DNA from: Pseudoflavonifractor_A sp022772585
GTDB taxonomy: Bacteria > Bacillota > Clostridia > Oscillospirales > Oscillospiraceae
Assembly: GCF_052065415.1 (NCBI RefSeq)
Contig: NZ_JBQHUB010000010.1
Location: 15,472-79,471, forward strand
Direction of reading: 5' to 3'
Length of the DNA stretch: 64,000 nt
The notes under the pieces are model-generated. The model saw only the letters and a program-made list of their open reading frames with translations, ran no database searches and was not told where the DNA came from. The position numbers were made by a program, and so were the translations under genes. Below are positions 53,264 through 62,638 of this stretch, in pieces (the first letter of the stretch is position 1; every line of letters begins with the position of its first letter).

Positions 53264-55015
53264 ATGCCAACGCTGGAATGGATTGGAAAAAGTAAAGTCA
53301 TCAATCACCATCAGGAAGTGCCGTTCCGGGTGTTGGAGCGCCAATACAGCTATGACGAGCAGGGCCAGCATGAAGAAGATAACGGCAGCGAAAACATGAT
53401 TATCCGGGGCGATAATCTGGAGGCCCTGAAAGCACTGCTGCCCCGGTATGAGGGGCGCGTCAAGTGTATTTACATTGATCCGCCCTACAACACGGGCAAC
53501 GAAGGCTGGGTCTACAACGATAATGTCAACGACCCGAAAATAAAGAAGTGGCTGGGCGAGGTTGTCGGCAAAGAGGGCGAGGATTTGACCCGCCATGACA
53601 AATGGCTATGCATGATGTACCCCCGGCTGAAGCTGCTGCAAAAGCTGTTGGCGGAGGACGGGGTTATTTTTATCAGCATTGATGATACGGAATATGCCAA
53701 TCTGAAATTGATTTGTGACGAGATTTTCGGAAGCAACTGCTTTGTTTCCAATATTTCATGGCAGCGTACATACTCCACCCGCAATGATTCCAAAGGCATC
53801 GTAAACGAAGTTGAGCATTTGTTGGTTTACAGCAAGCAGCCTGATTGGAATCCAAATAAATTACCAAGAACGGCAGAAATGGACGAAAGATATAAAAACC
53901 CGGATAACGATGTTAGACCATGGAAAAGCAGTGACGCATTTGCTCCGGATTCAGTTGGTCATCAGGGCATGGTCTATGGCGTTCAGCACCCAATTACAGG
54001 AAAGATTATGTACCCGCCCAACGGGCGGCATTGGTCTTTTGGACAAGAACAAGTTCTTGAAATTATGCAAGGCTGGGCTCCGTATGAGCTACGAGATATT
54101 AATGATGCAGAAGTTCGGGCAGAGCTTTGTGGAATTGCCAAAGAAAGCGTTCGACAAGATGTAAAGGCGATAATGCTGTCTGTTCCACTTGAAGAAGCGG
54201 CAAAACAAGCCGAGCAAGTATATCAGCGGGGACAGTGGCCTGTTTTCTGCTTCTCTAATAATGGAAAAGGCGGCATTCGGAGAAAAACATATCTTACCGA
54301 GGTTGGAGGTAGATTGCCTACCAACTTTTGGGCCTTTACTGAAACCGGGCACACCGATGAAGCCAAGAAAGAAATGCTGGCGATTTTTGACGGGAAAGCC
54401 ACTTTTGATACCCCAAAGCCACACCGCCTAATTGAGTTTGTTCTGAAAATCGCCGGGAGCGACAATGCTCTTGTACTCGACTCCTTCGCCGGTTCTGGCA
54501 CCACCGCCCACGCTGTTCTGAATATGAACAAAGCCGACGGTGGGCATCGGAAATTCATTCTTGTTGAGATGATGGACTACGCCGACAGCATTACTGCCGA
54601 ACGCGTGAAGCGGGTCATCCAAGGCTACGGCGAGGGCAAAACGGGCGTGGAGGGTACGGGCGGCAATTTCAGCTTCTACGATCTGGGCGAACCGCTGCTT
54701 GTGGGCGATTGCCTGAACGAAGCTGTTTCCCCCGAAAAAATCCGGGAATACATCTGGTTCATGGAAACCAAAACGCCCTATGCCCCTCCTGCTGGGGACA
54801 GCCCCTATTACCTCGGTAACCACAACAGCACGGGTTACTACTTCTACTATGAGCCGCAGCGCGTGACGGTTTTGGACTATGCGTTTCTTGCCACCATCAA
54901 AGAAAAAGCCGATGGAACGGTCATTTATGCCGACCGCTGCTCCATCGGTGAGGACAAGCTGGCGCAGATGGGGATCACCTTCAAGAAGATTCCCCGCGAC
55001 ATCAGCAGACTGTAA
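53264..55015 (+). CDS. Type III restriction-modification methyltransferase (Mod), element B
   Basis: 583 residues. Motif IV DPPYNTG (72-78) and motif I DSFAGSGTTAHA (406 on). The first ~135 and last ~175 residues match the element A Mod closely, while the central recognition region is different and ~58 residues longer (SNISWQRTYSTRNDSKG, WKSSDAFAPDSVGHQGMVYG, YPPNGRHWSFGQEQ). The ...TGRHW-like segment is common in other Mod proteins. SD GGAGG before ATG 53264. Confidence 0.92.
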   Translation: MPTLEWIGKSKVINHHQEVPFRVLERQYSYDEQGQHEEDNGSENMIIRGDNLEALKALLPRYEGRVKCIYIDPPYNTGNEGWVYNDNVNDPKIKKWLGEVVGKEGEDLTRHDKWLCMMYPRLKLLQKLLAEDGVIFISIDDTEYANLKLICDEIFGSNCFVSNISWQRTYSTRNDSKGIVNEVEHLLVYSKQPDWNPNKLPRTAEMDERYKNPDNDVRPWKSSDAFAPDSVGHQGMVYGVQHPITGKIMYPPNGRHWSFGQEQVLEIMQGWAPYELRDINDAEVRAELCGIAKESVRQDVKAIMLSVPLEEAAKQAEQVYQRGQWPVFCFSNNGKGGIRRKTYLTEVGGRLPTNFWAFTETGHTDEAKKEMLAIFDGKATFDTPKPHRLIEFVLKIAGSDNALVLDSFAGSGTTAHAVLNMNKADGGHRKFILVEMMDYADSITAERVKRVIQGYGEGKTGVEGTGGNFSFYDLGEPLLVGDCLNEAVSPEKIREYIWFMETKTPYAPPAGDSPYYLGNHNSTGYYFYYEPQRVTVLDYAFLATIKEKADGTVIYADRCSIGEDKLAQMGITFKKIPRDISRL

Positions 55016-55030
55016 GGGGGTGTTCGCTAT

Positions 55031-57670
55031 ATGGAATTAAAAAGCTATCAGAAAAAGGTCATAGCGGACTTGACCCGCTATCTGGAACTGCTGAATGAAA
55101 CACGGGACTACGCGGCAGCTTTCCGCTGCTTCTGGCAGGAAAAAAGTGCACCGTCTCTGGGGTACTATCAGGATATTCTGCCCGGTGTCCCTAACCTCTG
55201 CTTCAAGGTGCCCACAGGCGGTGGGAAGACCTTTATCGCCTGTAATGCCATTCGCCCCATTTTTGACGCTCTGCCTGTTACCAAGACAAAGGCAGTGGTA
55301 TGGCTCGTTCCCTCGGACGCAATCCTGGCGCAGACGGTGAAAGCCCTCAAAGACACACAACATCCCTACCGACAGAAAATTGATGTGGATTTTGGCGGGC
55401 GCGTGGAGGTCTACACCAAGCAGGAGCTTTTGAACGGGCAGAACTTCAATCCCACTGCCGTCACCGAACAGCTTTCCATCATGGTGCTGTCCTATGATTC
55501 TTTCCGTGGGCGCGGCAAGGAGGGCTTGAAAGCCTATCAGGAGAACAGCAATCTTGCCGAGTTTGCCAAGGTGCTTGGCAAGCCAGACAGCCCCATTGAG
55601 AAAGCGGACGAAACAGCGCTGTTCCAGATCATCAATCAACTTAACCCGCTTGTCATTGTGGACGAGAGCCACCACGCCCGGTCTGATCTCAGCCTTGAAA
55701 TGCTGGAGAACTTCAATCCCTGCTTTGTTCTGGATTTGACCGCTACGCCGAAAAAGGAGAGCAATATTATCTCCTATGTGGACGCGGTGCAGCTCAAGGG
55801 CGAGAACATGGTCAAGCTGCCTGTGATCGTCTACAACCGGGACAGTCAATCCGATGTGCTGATTGACGCGATCGATCTGCGAAATAAGCTGGAAGAACTC
55901 GCCTGTGCGGAATATACAAAAACAGGCAAGTATATTCGCCCCATCGCGCTGTTCCAGGCACAACCAAAAGGCAAGGAGGACGCTACCACCTTTGAAAAGT
56001 TGCGGGATAAGCTGGTGGACGCTGGCATCCCGGCAGAGCAGATCGCCATTCGCACCGCCGATGTGAATGAACTGAAAAATGTGGATTTGATGTCTCCCGA
56101 TTGTCCTGTTCGCTATATTATCACGGTCAATGCACTGAAAGAGGGCTGGGATTGCCCCTTTGCCTATATTCTTGCGTCCCTTGCCAACAAAACCAGTCAG
56201 GTGGATGTGGAGCAGATTTTGGGGCGTATCCTCCGTCTGCCCCATACACGCCAGCACACACAATCGGCTTTGAATATGTCCTATGTGCTGACTTCCTCCA
56301 ACGATTTTAACACTACCGTGCAGCACATCATCAAGGGATTGAACAGTGCAGGATTCAGCGACAAGGATTACCGTCTGGCTGAGTCTGTGAAGCCCCAGGG
56401 CTCGGAGCAGCCCCCGGTGCAGATCGACATTACCGAACTGCAAGGAGTTTCCGATACGGAAGCCCCTTTGGAAACGGAACAGGACGATTTTGCAGGGCTG
56501 GATGGGAAATCCATCGGGGCAGAACTGGAACGCCGCCGGGAACAGGAAAAATCCTCAGAAATTACCCCCAAAGCCGACAGTATGCTGGATGATGCCGCCA
56601 AAGCCGGTGAAGCGTACAACAACGCCGTAAAACAGGGGCAGGATGATCCGCAGATTCAGAATCTTCCTTGGGAGGTGCGGGAACAAGTGGCTACTTTCCG
56701 TGTTCGTCCTCAATTCCAAAGTGACCTTGAAACTCTTGTGATCCCTCAATTTTTCCAGGTGATCCCCGATACCCTGTTTACGGAAGGTACGCTGGAACTG
56801 CTGGAAAAAGAACAGCTCGCCGAAGGCTTCACGCTGAAAGGTAAGGCATACGACATTGATTTTGCCGCAGCTGATGATGAGATTGCCGAGGTCGATGTGC
56901 GGGCAAATGAGGGCGGATTGCCCAAGGTGTTCAAAATGACCAGCGCAGAGCAGCGGTATTTCAAGGAATACTTCAACAGTCTGCCGCCGGAGAGTCGTGT
57001 GCGCCAATGCAAGGATATGATGTTCAATCAACTCAATAAGCTGAACATGGTGGACGCTGCCGAACTGAAATCCTACATAAACCGCATCGTGGACGATATG
57101 GACAAGGCACAGATCGCCGCTATGGAGAAGGCTCCGCTGGGATATGCCAAGAAAATCAGAGAAAAGATTGAATCCTTGCTGGATGCACATTATCGGGAAA
57201 CTTTTGCAAAATGGCTGGAAACCGAACGCATTGTATGCCAGCCGTCCTATCGGCTGCCGTCAGTTATTCATCCCACGACCAGCACAGACATATACGGCGG
57301 TTCTTTGTATGAAGCCGAGGATGGCGACATCAACAAGCTGGAACAGGATTTGATTATGGAGTTGACCGCCCTTCCGAATGTTCGCTGGTGGCACCGCAAT
57401 CTCTCCCGGCATGGATTTGCCATCAACGGCTATATCAAGCACTACCCGGACATTATGATTATGACCCAGAGCGGCAAGATTATCTTTGCAGAAACCAAGG
57501 GCGAGCATCTGAAAAACGATGACAGCCGGGAAAAGATTGAATTGGGACGCGCGTGGCGGACTGCCGCCGGGAGCCAGTACCGTTATTACATGGTGTTCAG
57601 GGATGGAGAAAACCTCCTGCCGGGAGCTGTCAGCATGAGCCAGTTTGTGGAGACAGTAAAGGCGCTGTAA
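55031..57670 (+). CDS. Type III restriction endonuclease (Res), element B
   Basis: 879 residues. PTGGGKT, DESHH, DLTATPKKE, QILGRILRLPH and the C-terminal nuclease YPDIMIMTQSGKIIFAETKGE. Partner of the Mod 15 bp upstream and homologous throughout to the element A Res. The gap 57671-57829 shows no clear feature. Confidence 0.93.
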   Translation: MELKSYQKKVIADLTRYLELLNETRDYAAAFRCFWQEKSAPSLGYYQDILPGVPNLCFKVPTGGGKTFIACNAIRPIFDALPVTKTKAVVWLVPSDAILAQTVKALKDTQHPYRQKIDVDFGGRVEVYTKQELLNGQNFNPTAVTEQLSIMVLSYDSFRGRGKEGLKAYQENSNLAEFAKVLGKPDSPIEKADETALFQIINQLNPLVIVDESHHARSDLSLEMLENFNPCFVLDLTATPKKESNIISYVDAVQLKGENMVKLPVIVYNRDSQSDVLIDAIDLRNKLEELACAEYTKTGKYIRPIALFQAQPKGKEDATTFEKLRDKLVDAGIPAEQIAIRTADVNELKNVDLMSPDCPVRYIITVNALKEGWDCPFAYILASLANKTSQVDVEQILGRILRLPHTRQHTQSALNMSYVLTSSNDFNTTVQHIIKGLNSAGFSDKDYRLAESVKPQGSEQPPVQIDITELQGVSDTEAPLETEQDDFAGLDGKSIGAELERRREQEKSSEITPKADSMLDDAAKAGEAYNNAVKQGQDDPQIQNLPWEVREQVATFRVRPQFQSDLETLVIPQFFQVIPDTLFTEGTLELLEKEQLAEGFTLKGKAYDIDFAAADDEIAEVDVRANEGGLPKVFKMTSAEQRYFKEYFNSLPPESRVRQCKDMMFNQLNKLNMVDAAELKSYINRIVDDMDKAQIAAMEKAPLGYAKKIREKIESLLDAHYRETFAKWLETERIVCQPSYRLPSVIHPTTSTDIYGGSLYEAEDGDINKLEQDLIMELTALPNVRWWHRNLSRHGFAINGYIKHYPDIMIMTQSGKIIFAETKGEHLKNDDSREKIELGRAWRTAAGSQYRYYMVFRDGENLLPGAVSMSQFVETVKAL

Positions 57671-57829
57671 GTGTAAAAATTCATACAGATTCAGGCAGCA
57701 GGAGTAATTCTGCTGCCGTTTTCTTTGGATGGCTATTCCGCTGGCTATGGTCTGCGGATTGTCATAATTTTTCAAAAGGGAGCGTGATAAAAATGAGAAC
57801 GAAAATCAATCAAAGGGGGTGGTGTGCCG

Positions 57830-57892
57830 ATGCAGTATAGAAACTGGAGCGAGATTCTAATGCAGGAGGCAGGATATGGCCAAACCGCTTGA
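57830..57892 (+). CDS. 20-residue ORF coupled to the third recombinase
   Basis: ATG 57830 with AGGGGGTGG upstream encodes MQYRNWSEILMQEAGYGQTA and overlaps the recombinase start by 17 bp. It looks like a leader that couples translation. Too short for family assignment. Confidence 0.4.
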   Translation: MQYRNWSEILMQEAGYGQTA

Positions 57893-59078
57893 TCCCAAAG
57901 CGATAGAGGCCGAGCGGCAGACCAGCAGCCGAGCTGAGCGCAGAGAACAAAAACGTCGCCAGATGCAGGACGAGATTTCCTATAATCAGCGCGGAAATGG
58001 TGTCATTGTCATCCCGCCGCAAAAACGGCGAGAAATTGCAGCGGAACCACCCAAACTCCGCGTTGCGGCATATTGCCGCGTCAGCACGCAGGAGGAACAA
58101 CAGATCGGCAGTTTCGATATGCAGATTCATCATTTTACCAAGAGAATTGAAGCCAATCCGCAATGGGAACTGGTGGAAATCTATCAAGATGAGGGAATCA
58201 GTGCCACTACTGTTGAAAAACGGCTGGGATTTCAGAAGATGATTGCCGACGCGGTGGACGGAAAAATTGACTTGATCCTCACGAAAAGCATCAGCCGTTT
58301 TGGTAGGAATATCGTGGATATTCTGAACAATCTGCGAACACTTTCTGCTCTGAATCCCCCTGTTTCCGTCGAGTTTGAAACGGAGGGAATTACCTATACC
58401 GGTGATGGACGGAATAACCTCCTGATCTCACTATTGGCTGCTCTGGCTGAAATGGAATCCCAACAAAAGAGTGAGGCCATTAAAGCAGGTATTCGCTGGC
58501 GCATGGCGGAGGGCATCTACAAGTTCTCTGTGCAGAACACGTTGGGCTTCTACCGCGACCACTTTGGGCGGTTGGTTATCGAACCTACCGAGGCACGAAT
58601 TGTCGAGTATATCTACGAAAGCTGCTTGGAGGGCGCAACGCCAGCGGAAATAGCCGCTGCCCTGACAGAGCAGGGGATCAAATCTCCCATGGGTAATGAC
58701 CTCTGGTCTGCCGGTACTGTCCGCAGCATCCTCCGAAATGAGAAATACTGCGGTGATGCCTTGATGCAGAAAACCTATACCAAAGATTTCCGCACACATA
58801 AATCAGTGAAAAACACTGATCTGAATATGTATTTCAAGGAAAATCACCATACAGCTATTGTTAAAAAAGAGGACTGGATAAAGGTACAAAAACTGCTGTC
58901 GGAGCGGCACAGCACGGCAAAACGGGCTACATTGCGCCGTCTAAGCAATCACTTTGTCGCATACCGCGTGAAAGATGGTCTTTTCAAGGGCTATCTGATC
59001 ATGGATTCCCGGTGGTCTTTTTTAGAACGTCAGGAGTTTATGGAAATCGTGGATGAGGCACAAAACACGATGAAATGA
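57876..59078 (+). CDS. Third serine recombinase, short form
   Basis: 400 residues. A ~60-residue charged N-terminal extension precedes the resolvase domain (YCRVSTQEEQQ, S70; LTKSISRFGRNIVDILNNLR) and a recombinase domain (TPAEIAAALTEQGIKSPMGND, ILRNEKYCGDALMQKTY). It lacks the zinc ribbon and long coiled coil of the other two. It is not at an element edge, lies on the opposite strand, and has no obvious attachment site, so it could be cargo, a resolvase, or a remnant of another element. Confidence 0.88.
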   Translation: MAKPLDPKAIEAERQTSSRAERREQKRRQMQDEISYNQRGNGVIVIPPQKRREIAAEPPKLRVAAYCRVSTQEEQQIGSFDMQIHHFTKRIEANPQWELVEIYQDEGISATTVEKRLGFQKMIADAVDGKIDLILTKSISRFGRNIVDILNNLRTLSALNPPVSVEFETEGITYTGDGRNNLLISLLAALAEMESQQKSEAIKAGIRWRMAEGIYKFSVQNTLGFYRDHFGRLVIEPTEARIVEYIYESCLEGATPAEIAAALTEQGIKSPMGNDLWSAGTVRSILRNEKYCGDALMQKTYTKDFRTHKSVKNTDLNMYFKENHHTAIVKKEDWIKVQKLLSERHSTAKRATLRRLSNHFVAYRVKDGLFKGYLIMDSRWSFLERQEFMEIVDEAQNTMK

Positions 59079-59091
59079 AAGGATTTTTACT

Positions 59092-59523
59092 ATGAACTTC
59101 GATTTTTCCGCTTTGAACTTTGAAACCATTGATTCCAACATCAACGCCTACCCTGATATGTTCCTGAATCAGAACGGCGTGACTTTCACCAAGAAGGTGC
59201 TTGAGGACTTGGGTTATCCCGCCTATGTCCTGTGCCTGCTGGATGCAAAGGCGAAAGTGTTTGCGATCCGTATGTGCAAGAGCAACGAGCCGAAGGGTTT
59301 CAAATTCTCCAAGCCGAAGGGAGAGCAGAAGGGTGTCGTAACAATTTCCAACAAGAACCTGCTTGACCCTCTGCGGGCCGTTACGGGTGAGGACTATATT
59401 CCCGGAAAGCGGTATAGGGTGCGTGGCTTCTGGGTTGCTGACGCAAAAACCATGTGTTTTGACCTTAACGAGGGCGTTCAGGAGGACTTTCGCCCTGTTA
59501 CGCCGAGCAATGACGCAGAATAA
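59092..59523 (+). CDS. Hypothetical protein downstream of the third recombinase
   Basis: 143 residues, soluble, mixed alpha/beta, no signal peptide: FETIDSNINAYPDMFLNQNGVTFTKKVLEDLG, AKVFAIRMCKSNEPKGFKF, GKRYRVRGFWVADAKTMCFDL. No known motif. 13 bp after the recombinase, with AAAGGA upstream, so co-transcribed. It may be a DNA-binding or recombination accessory, but nothing in the sequence proves that. Confidence 0.7.
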   Translation: MNFDFSALNFETIDSNINAYPDMFLNQNGVTFTKKVLEDLGYPAYVLCLLDAKAKVFAIRMCKSNEPKGFKFSKPKGEQKGVVTISNKNLLDPLRAVTGEDYIPGKRYRVRGFWVADAKTMCFDLNEGVQEDFRPVTPSNDAE

Positions 59524-59535
59524 CCCCTGATACTC

Positions 59536-59608
59536 AGGGAGAAAAGGGAGAGCCAAAGAGCGGCGGCAAGCCACCTGAGCGAGAAAGCCACCTCTCCCTT
59601 TTCTCCCT
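59536..59608 (+). terminator. Long-loop inverted repeat after the 59092 gene
   Basis: A perfect 17-bp stem AGGGAGAAAAGGGAGAG/CTCTCCCTTTTCTCCCT (59536-59552, 59592-59608) with a ~39-nt loop. Terminator or protected 3' end. Confidence 0.55.
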
Positions 59609-59848
59609 CGCTGCGGCTATGGAAACCGTGGAAAACCGCAAGTGGTTTACACACCGTTCCCACAGCCTGCACTTACCCTCTTATTCCTCTCCGGCTTTCT
59701 CCCTATACAGAGAAAACGTGTTCATTTTTGTTCCGAGAACGTACAGTCACCGTGATAGGTAGAGCGCAGTATGTCAACACGGCATAGAAAAACAAATGGC
59801 ACACAGGAGGGATTATCCTCCAAAAAAAGCCCCGAGACGCAACAAAAA

Positions 59849-59887
59849 GAAGCCCAGCACGCGCCGTTTGACGTGATGCTGGGCTTC
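59849..59887. other. Hairpin in the non-coding right end of element B
   Basis: Stem GAAGCCCAGCA/TGCTGGGCTTC (59849-59859, 59877-59887). The 59609-60124 stretch holds no gene I would defend; an 88-codon frame at 59771 is doubtful. Confidence 0.5.
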
Positions 59888-60124
59888 TCCTCATTACAGC
59901 GATTTCAGCGGGTAAAACAATGCTCTGTTTGCAAGAAGCACTTTCGCATTTTGCCAAATGGTGTAAAAATGCTCTATGCCGTAAAATTCCACATCCAAAG
60001 GCGTACCGTATACGCTCTGCCGTGCTTTGCTTTCTGATGTGCTTTTTTCATGCAGGGAGAAAGGATTTCACTGTTCTCACTATCTCCAGTTTTAATAAGG
60101 CATTTTTACTGCCTCACAGTGACG

Positions 60125-61744
60125 TTACTCAGCAATTAAGCCGAAATGCCGCAGAGCATCCTTAATTGCCTCGACCTTTTCAGGCGGGCATGGATGATAC
60201 TCATGCTTCCTCTGCTCCACAGCGTTCGGCGCTTTGTGCATATCCAATCCGACCATGCGCTTGACCTCTGCAATATATGCAGTATGGACTTTGAAGCCGT
60301 ACTTCTCCTGCACATATTCCTGAATACGCTTATAGGTCGGATGCTCCTTGACCTCGCCGGTTTCCACTTCCATTCTGACTTCAACCGTCAGTGGATTTGT
60401 TTCCCGTGACAAGAGGACCACCGTCTCCACATGGGCGGTCCGGGGAAACATATCCACGGCCACGGCCTTCCTGGCGGCGTAGCCCTTCCCAGCGAAGCGG
60501 GCCAGGTCCCGGGCCAGAGTGGCCGGGTCGCAGGAGACGTAGACCACCCGCTCCGGGCCCATGGCGGCCACGGTGGAGATCACGTCCTCGCTCAGTCCCT
60601 TGCGGGGCGGATCCACGCATACCACGTCGGGCCGCAGCCCCTCCGCGGAGAGCCGGCGGGCGGCCTCCCCCGCGTCGCCGCAGAGGAAGCGGGCGTTGGT
60701 AATACCGTTGCGTGCGGCGTTGCGCCGGGCATCCTCCACGGCCTCGGGCACCACCTCGGCGCCGATGACCTGCCCGGCGGAGGAAGCCATGGTCAGGCCG
60801 ATGGTGCCGATGCCGCAGTAGAGGTCCAGCACCGTCTCCCCGCCGGTGAGGCCGGCGAATTCCGCCGCCTTGCGGTAGAGGACTTCAGTCTGGTCGGGGT
60901 TGACCTGATAGAAGGAGGGCACCGACAGCCGGAAGGTCAGGCCGCACAGGGTGTCATCCAGATCGTCCCGGCCCCAGAGGGTGCGGTAGGAATCCCCCAG
61001 GATCACGTTGTTCTTTTTTTCATTGACGCCCAGCACCACGCCGGTGAGGCCGCGCTCCGCCCCGCGGAGAGCGGAGACCAGCTCCTCCTCGTGGGGGACC
61101 CCTTTGCCGTTGACCAGCAGGCAGAAGAGGGACTCCCCCTTCCGGTTGGTGCGGACGTACACGTGGCGCACCAGTCCCCTGCCGGAGCGCTCCTCATAAG
61201 CGGGAATGTGATACTCCTCCATCCAAGCTTTGGCGGCGGCGCGGAGCCGGGCGGCGGCAGGGCTCTGGAGCAGGCAGTCCTCCACGTCGGTGACCGAGTG
61301 GGTGCCCGCCCGGTAGAATCCGACCCTAGGGCCGGGGGAGACGGGGAACTGGGCCTTGTTGCGGTAGCGCTCGGGCCGCTCTGCGCCCAGGATCTCGGTC
61401 ACGGACAGGTCCAGCCCGCCGATACGGCGGATGGCGTCCTCCACCCGCTGCCGCTTGGCCTCCAGCTCCTCGGCGTAGGACATATGGCGCAGGCGGCAGC
61501 CGCCGCACCGGCCGAAGTAGGGACAGTCGGGGGTGACGCGGCGGGGCGATGGCTCCTCGACCCGGACCACGTGGCCCCAGATGGCCGAGCGGCCTACTTT
61601 ATCCAGGTGGACCGTACATGTCTCGCCCCGGAGGCCGCCGGACACAAAGACCACCGCGCCGTTGAGCCGGGCGACGCCGTCGCCGTCGCTGGAATAGCCC
61701 TCGATGAAGAGGGAATGTTCAGTGTGTTCTAAGACGCGATCCAT
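60125..61744 (-). CDS. rlmD: 23S rRNA (uracil-C5)-methyltransferase with an element-derived C-terminal tail
   Basis: 539 residues. N-terminal TRAM domain, Fe-S cysteines C74-x5-C80-x2-C83 (CPYFGRCGGC) with a later DCLL Cys, SAM site LDLYCGIGTIGL, CVDPPRKGL and the catalytic Cys in VSCDPATLARDL. It methylates 23S rRNA with SAM. The normal end is reached at HVETVVLLSR (~residue 439 on); the remaining ~98 residues (PTYKRIQEYVQEKYGFKVHT, PCPPEKVEAIKDALRHFGL) come from lower-GC DNA of element B and match the tail on its recombinase. Overlaps the upstream lipoprotein gene by 16 bp. Confidence 0.93.
   Translation of the reverse strand: MDRVLEHTEHSLFIEGYSSDGDGVARLNGAVVFVSGGLRGETCTVHLDKVGRSAIWGHVVRVEEPSPRRVTPDCPYFGRCGGCRLRHMSYAEELEAKRQRVEDAIRRIGGLDLSVTEILGAERPERYRNKAQFPVSPGPRVGFYRAGTHSVTDVEDCLLQSPAAARLRAAAKAWMEEYHIPAYEERSGRGLVRHVYVRTNRKGESLFCLLVNGKGVPHEEELVSALRGAERGLTGVVLGVNEKKNNVILGDSYRTLWGRDDLDDTLCGLTFRLSVPSFYQVNPDQTEVLYRKAAEFAGLTGGETVLDLYCGIGTIGLTMASSAGQVIGAEVVPEAVEDARRNAARNGITNARFLCGDAGEAARRLSAEGLRPDVVCVDPPRKGLSEDVISTVAAMGPERVVYVSCDPATLARDLARFAGKGYAARKAVAVDMFPRTAHVETVVLLSRETNPLTVEVRMEVETGEVKEHPTYKRIQEYVQEKYGFKVHTAYIAEVKRMVGLDMHKAPNAVEQRKHEYHPCPPEKVEAIKDALRHFGLIAE
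60408..60427 (-). other. Attachment site 1 (rlmD / element B junction)
   Basis: Minus strand GAGACGGT (60427-60420) followed by GGTCCTCTTGTC. GC content drops sharply from rlmD into the tail at this point. Confidence 0.65.
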
Positions 61745-62562
61745 TCCACCAGATACTCCTTCAGTGCAGAATAGGGGACGGAGAGCTCCACCGGGCTGTT
61801 GCCGGCGCCCAGTTCGCCGGGCTGATACCAGAACACGAAGCCCTCCCCGGTCAGATAGAAGTGCTCCGGCTGGAAAGAGGCCTGGATGTCGGCCCTGGAT
61901 ACACCCTGGGCGAGGAGCTGTGCCGCCGCATCCGAGCGGAGCACGGCCTCCCTGGCGGCGTCGGCGGCGGCGAGAGAATCGGTAAAACAGTCGGTAAAGG
62001 TGAGTCTGTGTCCGTCGGTCAGGTCAAAAAGCTCGGCCATGCGGAACACGCTGGGGTGGGCCGCCCCCACGGAGTTGACGTAAAACTGCCGGGTGAAGCA
62101 GATGGCCCACTCCGACTGGAAGCTGGTCTCAAAGGTCATCTCCTCCGCGGTGGCCTGGAAGGGAAGGCCGGAGAGGGTGGAGACCTCGTAATCCCCCTTG
62201 GCGCTCTCGGCCCGCTCGCCGGCGGCGGTGAGGAGCTCGGCTCCCTCGCCGGAATAGTAGTCCGAGATGGCGGCAAGCGCAGGATGAAGGTCCCGGTTCT
62301 CAAAGTCGGGCAGGGTGTAGCTGACAGTGAGCACCACGGCGCCGTCCTCCGCGGTATAGCTCTGGGCGAAGAGCTGGCTGGAGAGGATGGGGTCGGCAGG
62401 TTCGGTGACCGGCGTGGGGGTGGGCACAGGCGTGGGCGTGGGTGCAGGTGTGACCGCGGGCGCGGGCGTGGGGGACGCGGTGGGCTGAGCGGGGGCCGGA
62501 GCGCAGGCGGAGAGCGCCGTGAGACAGAGGGCGGCCAGAGCTGCGGGAAGATACCGTTTCAT
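61729..62562 (-). CDS. DUF3298 (RsiV-like C-terminal) lipoprotein
   Basis: 277 residues. Lipoprotein signal (MKRYLPAALAALCLTAL, Cys in LSACAPAP), a Pro/Thr/Ala linker of ~35 residues, then a DUF4163/DUF3298 pair: SYTLPDFENRD, ESAKGDYEVSTL, FTRQFYVNSVGAAHPSVFRMAELFDLTDGHRLTFTD and EGFVFWYQPGELGAG. In RsiV this domain binds lysozyme; here there is no anti-sigma part, so it is a surface protein of unknown ligand. Translationally coupled to rlmD. Confidence 0.85.
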   Translation of the reverse strand: MKRYLPAALAALCLTALSACAPAPAQPTASPTPAPAVTPAPTPTPVPTPTPVTEPADPILSSQLFAQSYTAEDGAVVLTVSYTLPDFENRDLHPALAAISDYYSGEGAELLTAAGERAESAKGDYEVSTLSGLPFQATAEEMTFETSFQSEWAICFTRQFYVNSVGAAHPSVFRMAELFDLTDGHRLTFTDCFTDSLAAADAAREAVLRSDAAAQLLAQGVSRADIQASFQPEHFYLTGEGFVFWYQPGELGAGNSPVELSVPYSALKEYLVEWIAS

Positions 62563-62638
62563 ATAAACTCCTTTGCGTGGGCGGATGGTTGTTTTTCCTA
62601 TTGTATCATTGAAAAACAGCGGCGTAAATATGGGAACG

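Larger units (their letters stand above)
47885..60427. mobile_element. Element B: integrative mobilizable element with RepA/DnaC-like genes, MobC and a second type III RM
   Basis: Bounded by attachment sites 47885-47904 and 60408-60427, both reading GTGGAGACGGT on the minus strand. Left end: serine recombinase; right end: coding tail fused to rlmD. No relaxase or conjugation channel found. Confidence 0.8.

Noticed and set aside
59771..60037. 88-codon frame with a CSVCKKHF motif at the right end of element B
   Set aside because: One CxxC only, crosses a strong hairpin, weak SD; could be a gene remnant but I cannot support it as a gene.
32795..60427. Reading the island as one integrative conjugative element
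   Set aside because: No VirB4, VirD4 or other channel genes are present, and two recombinases each next to an attachment site fit two mobilizable elements better.
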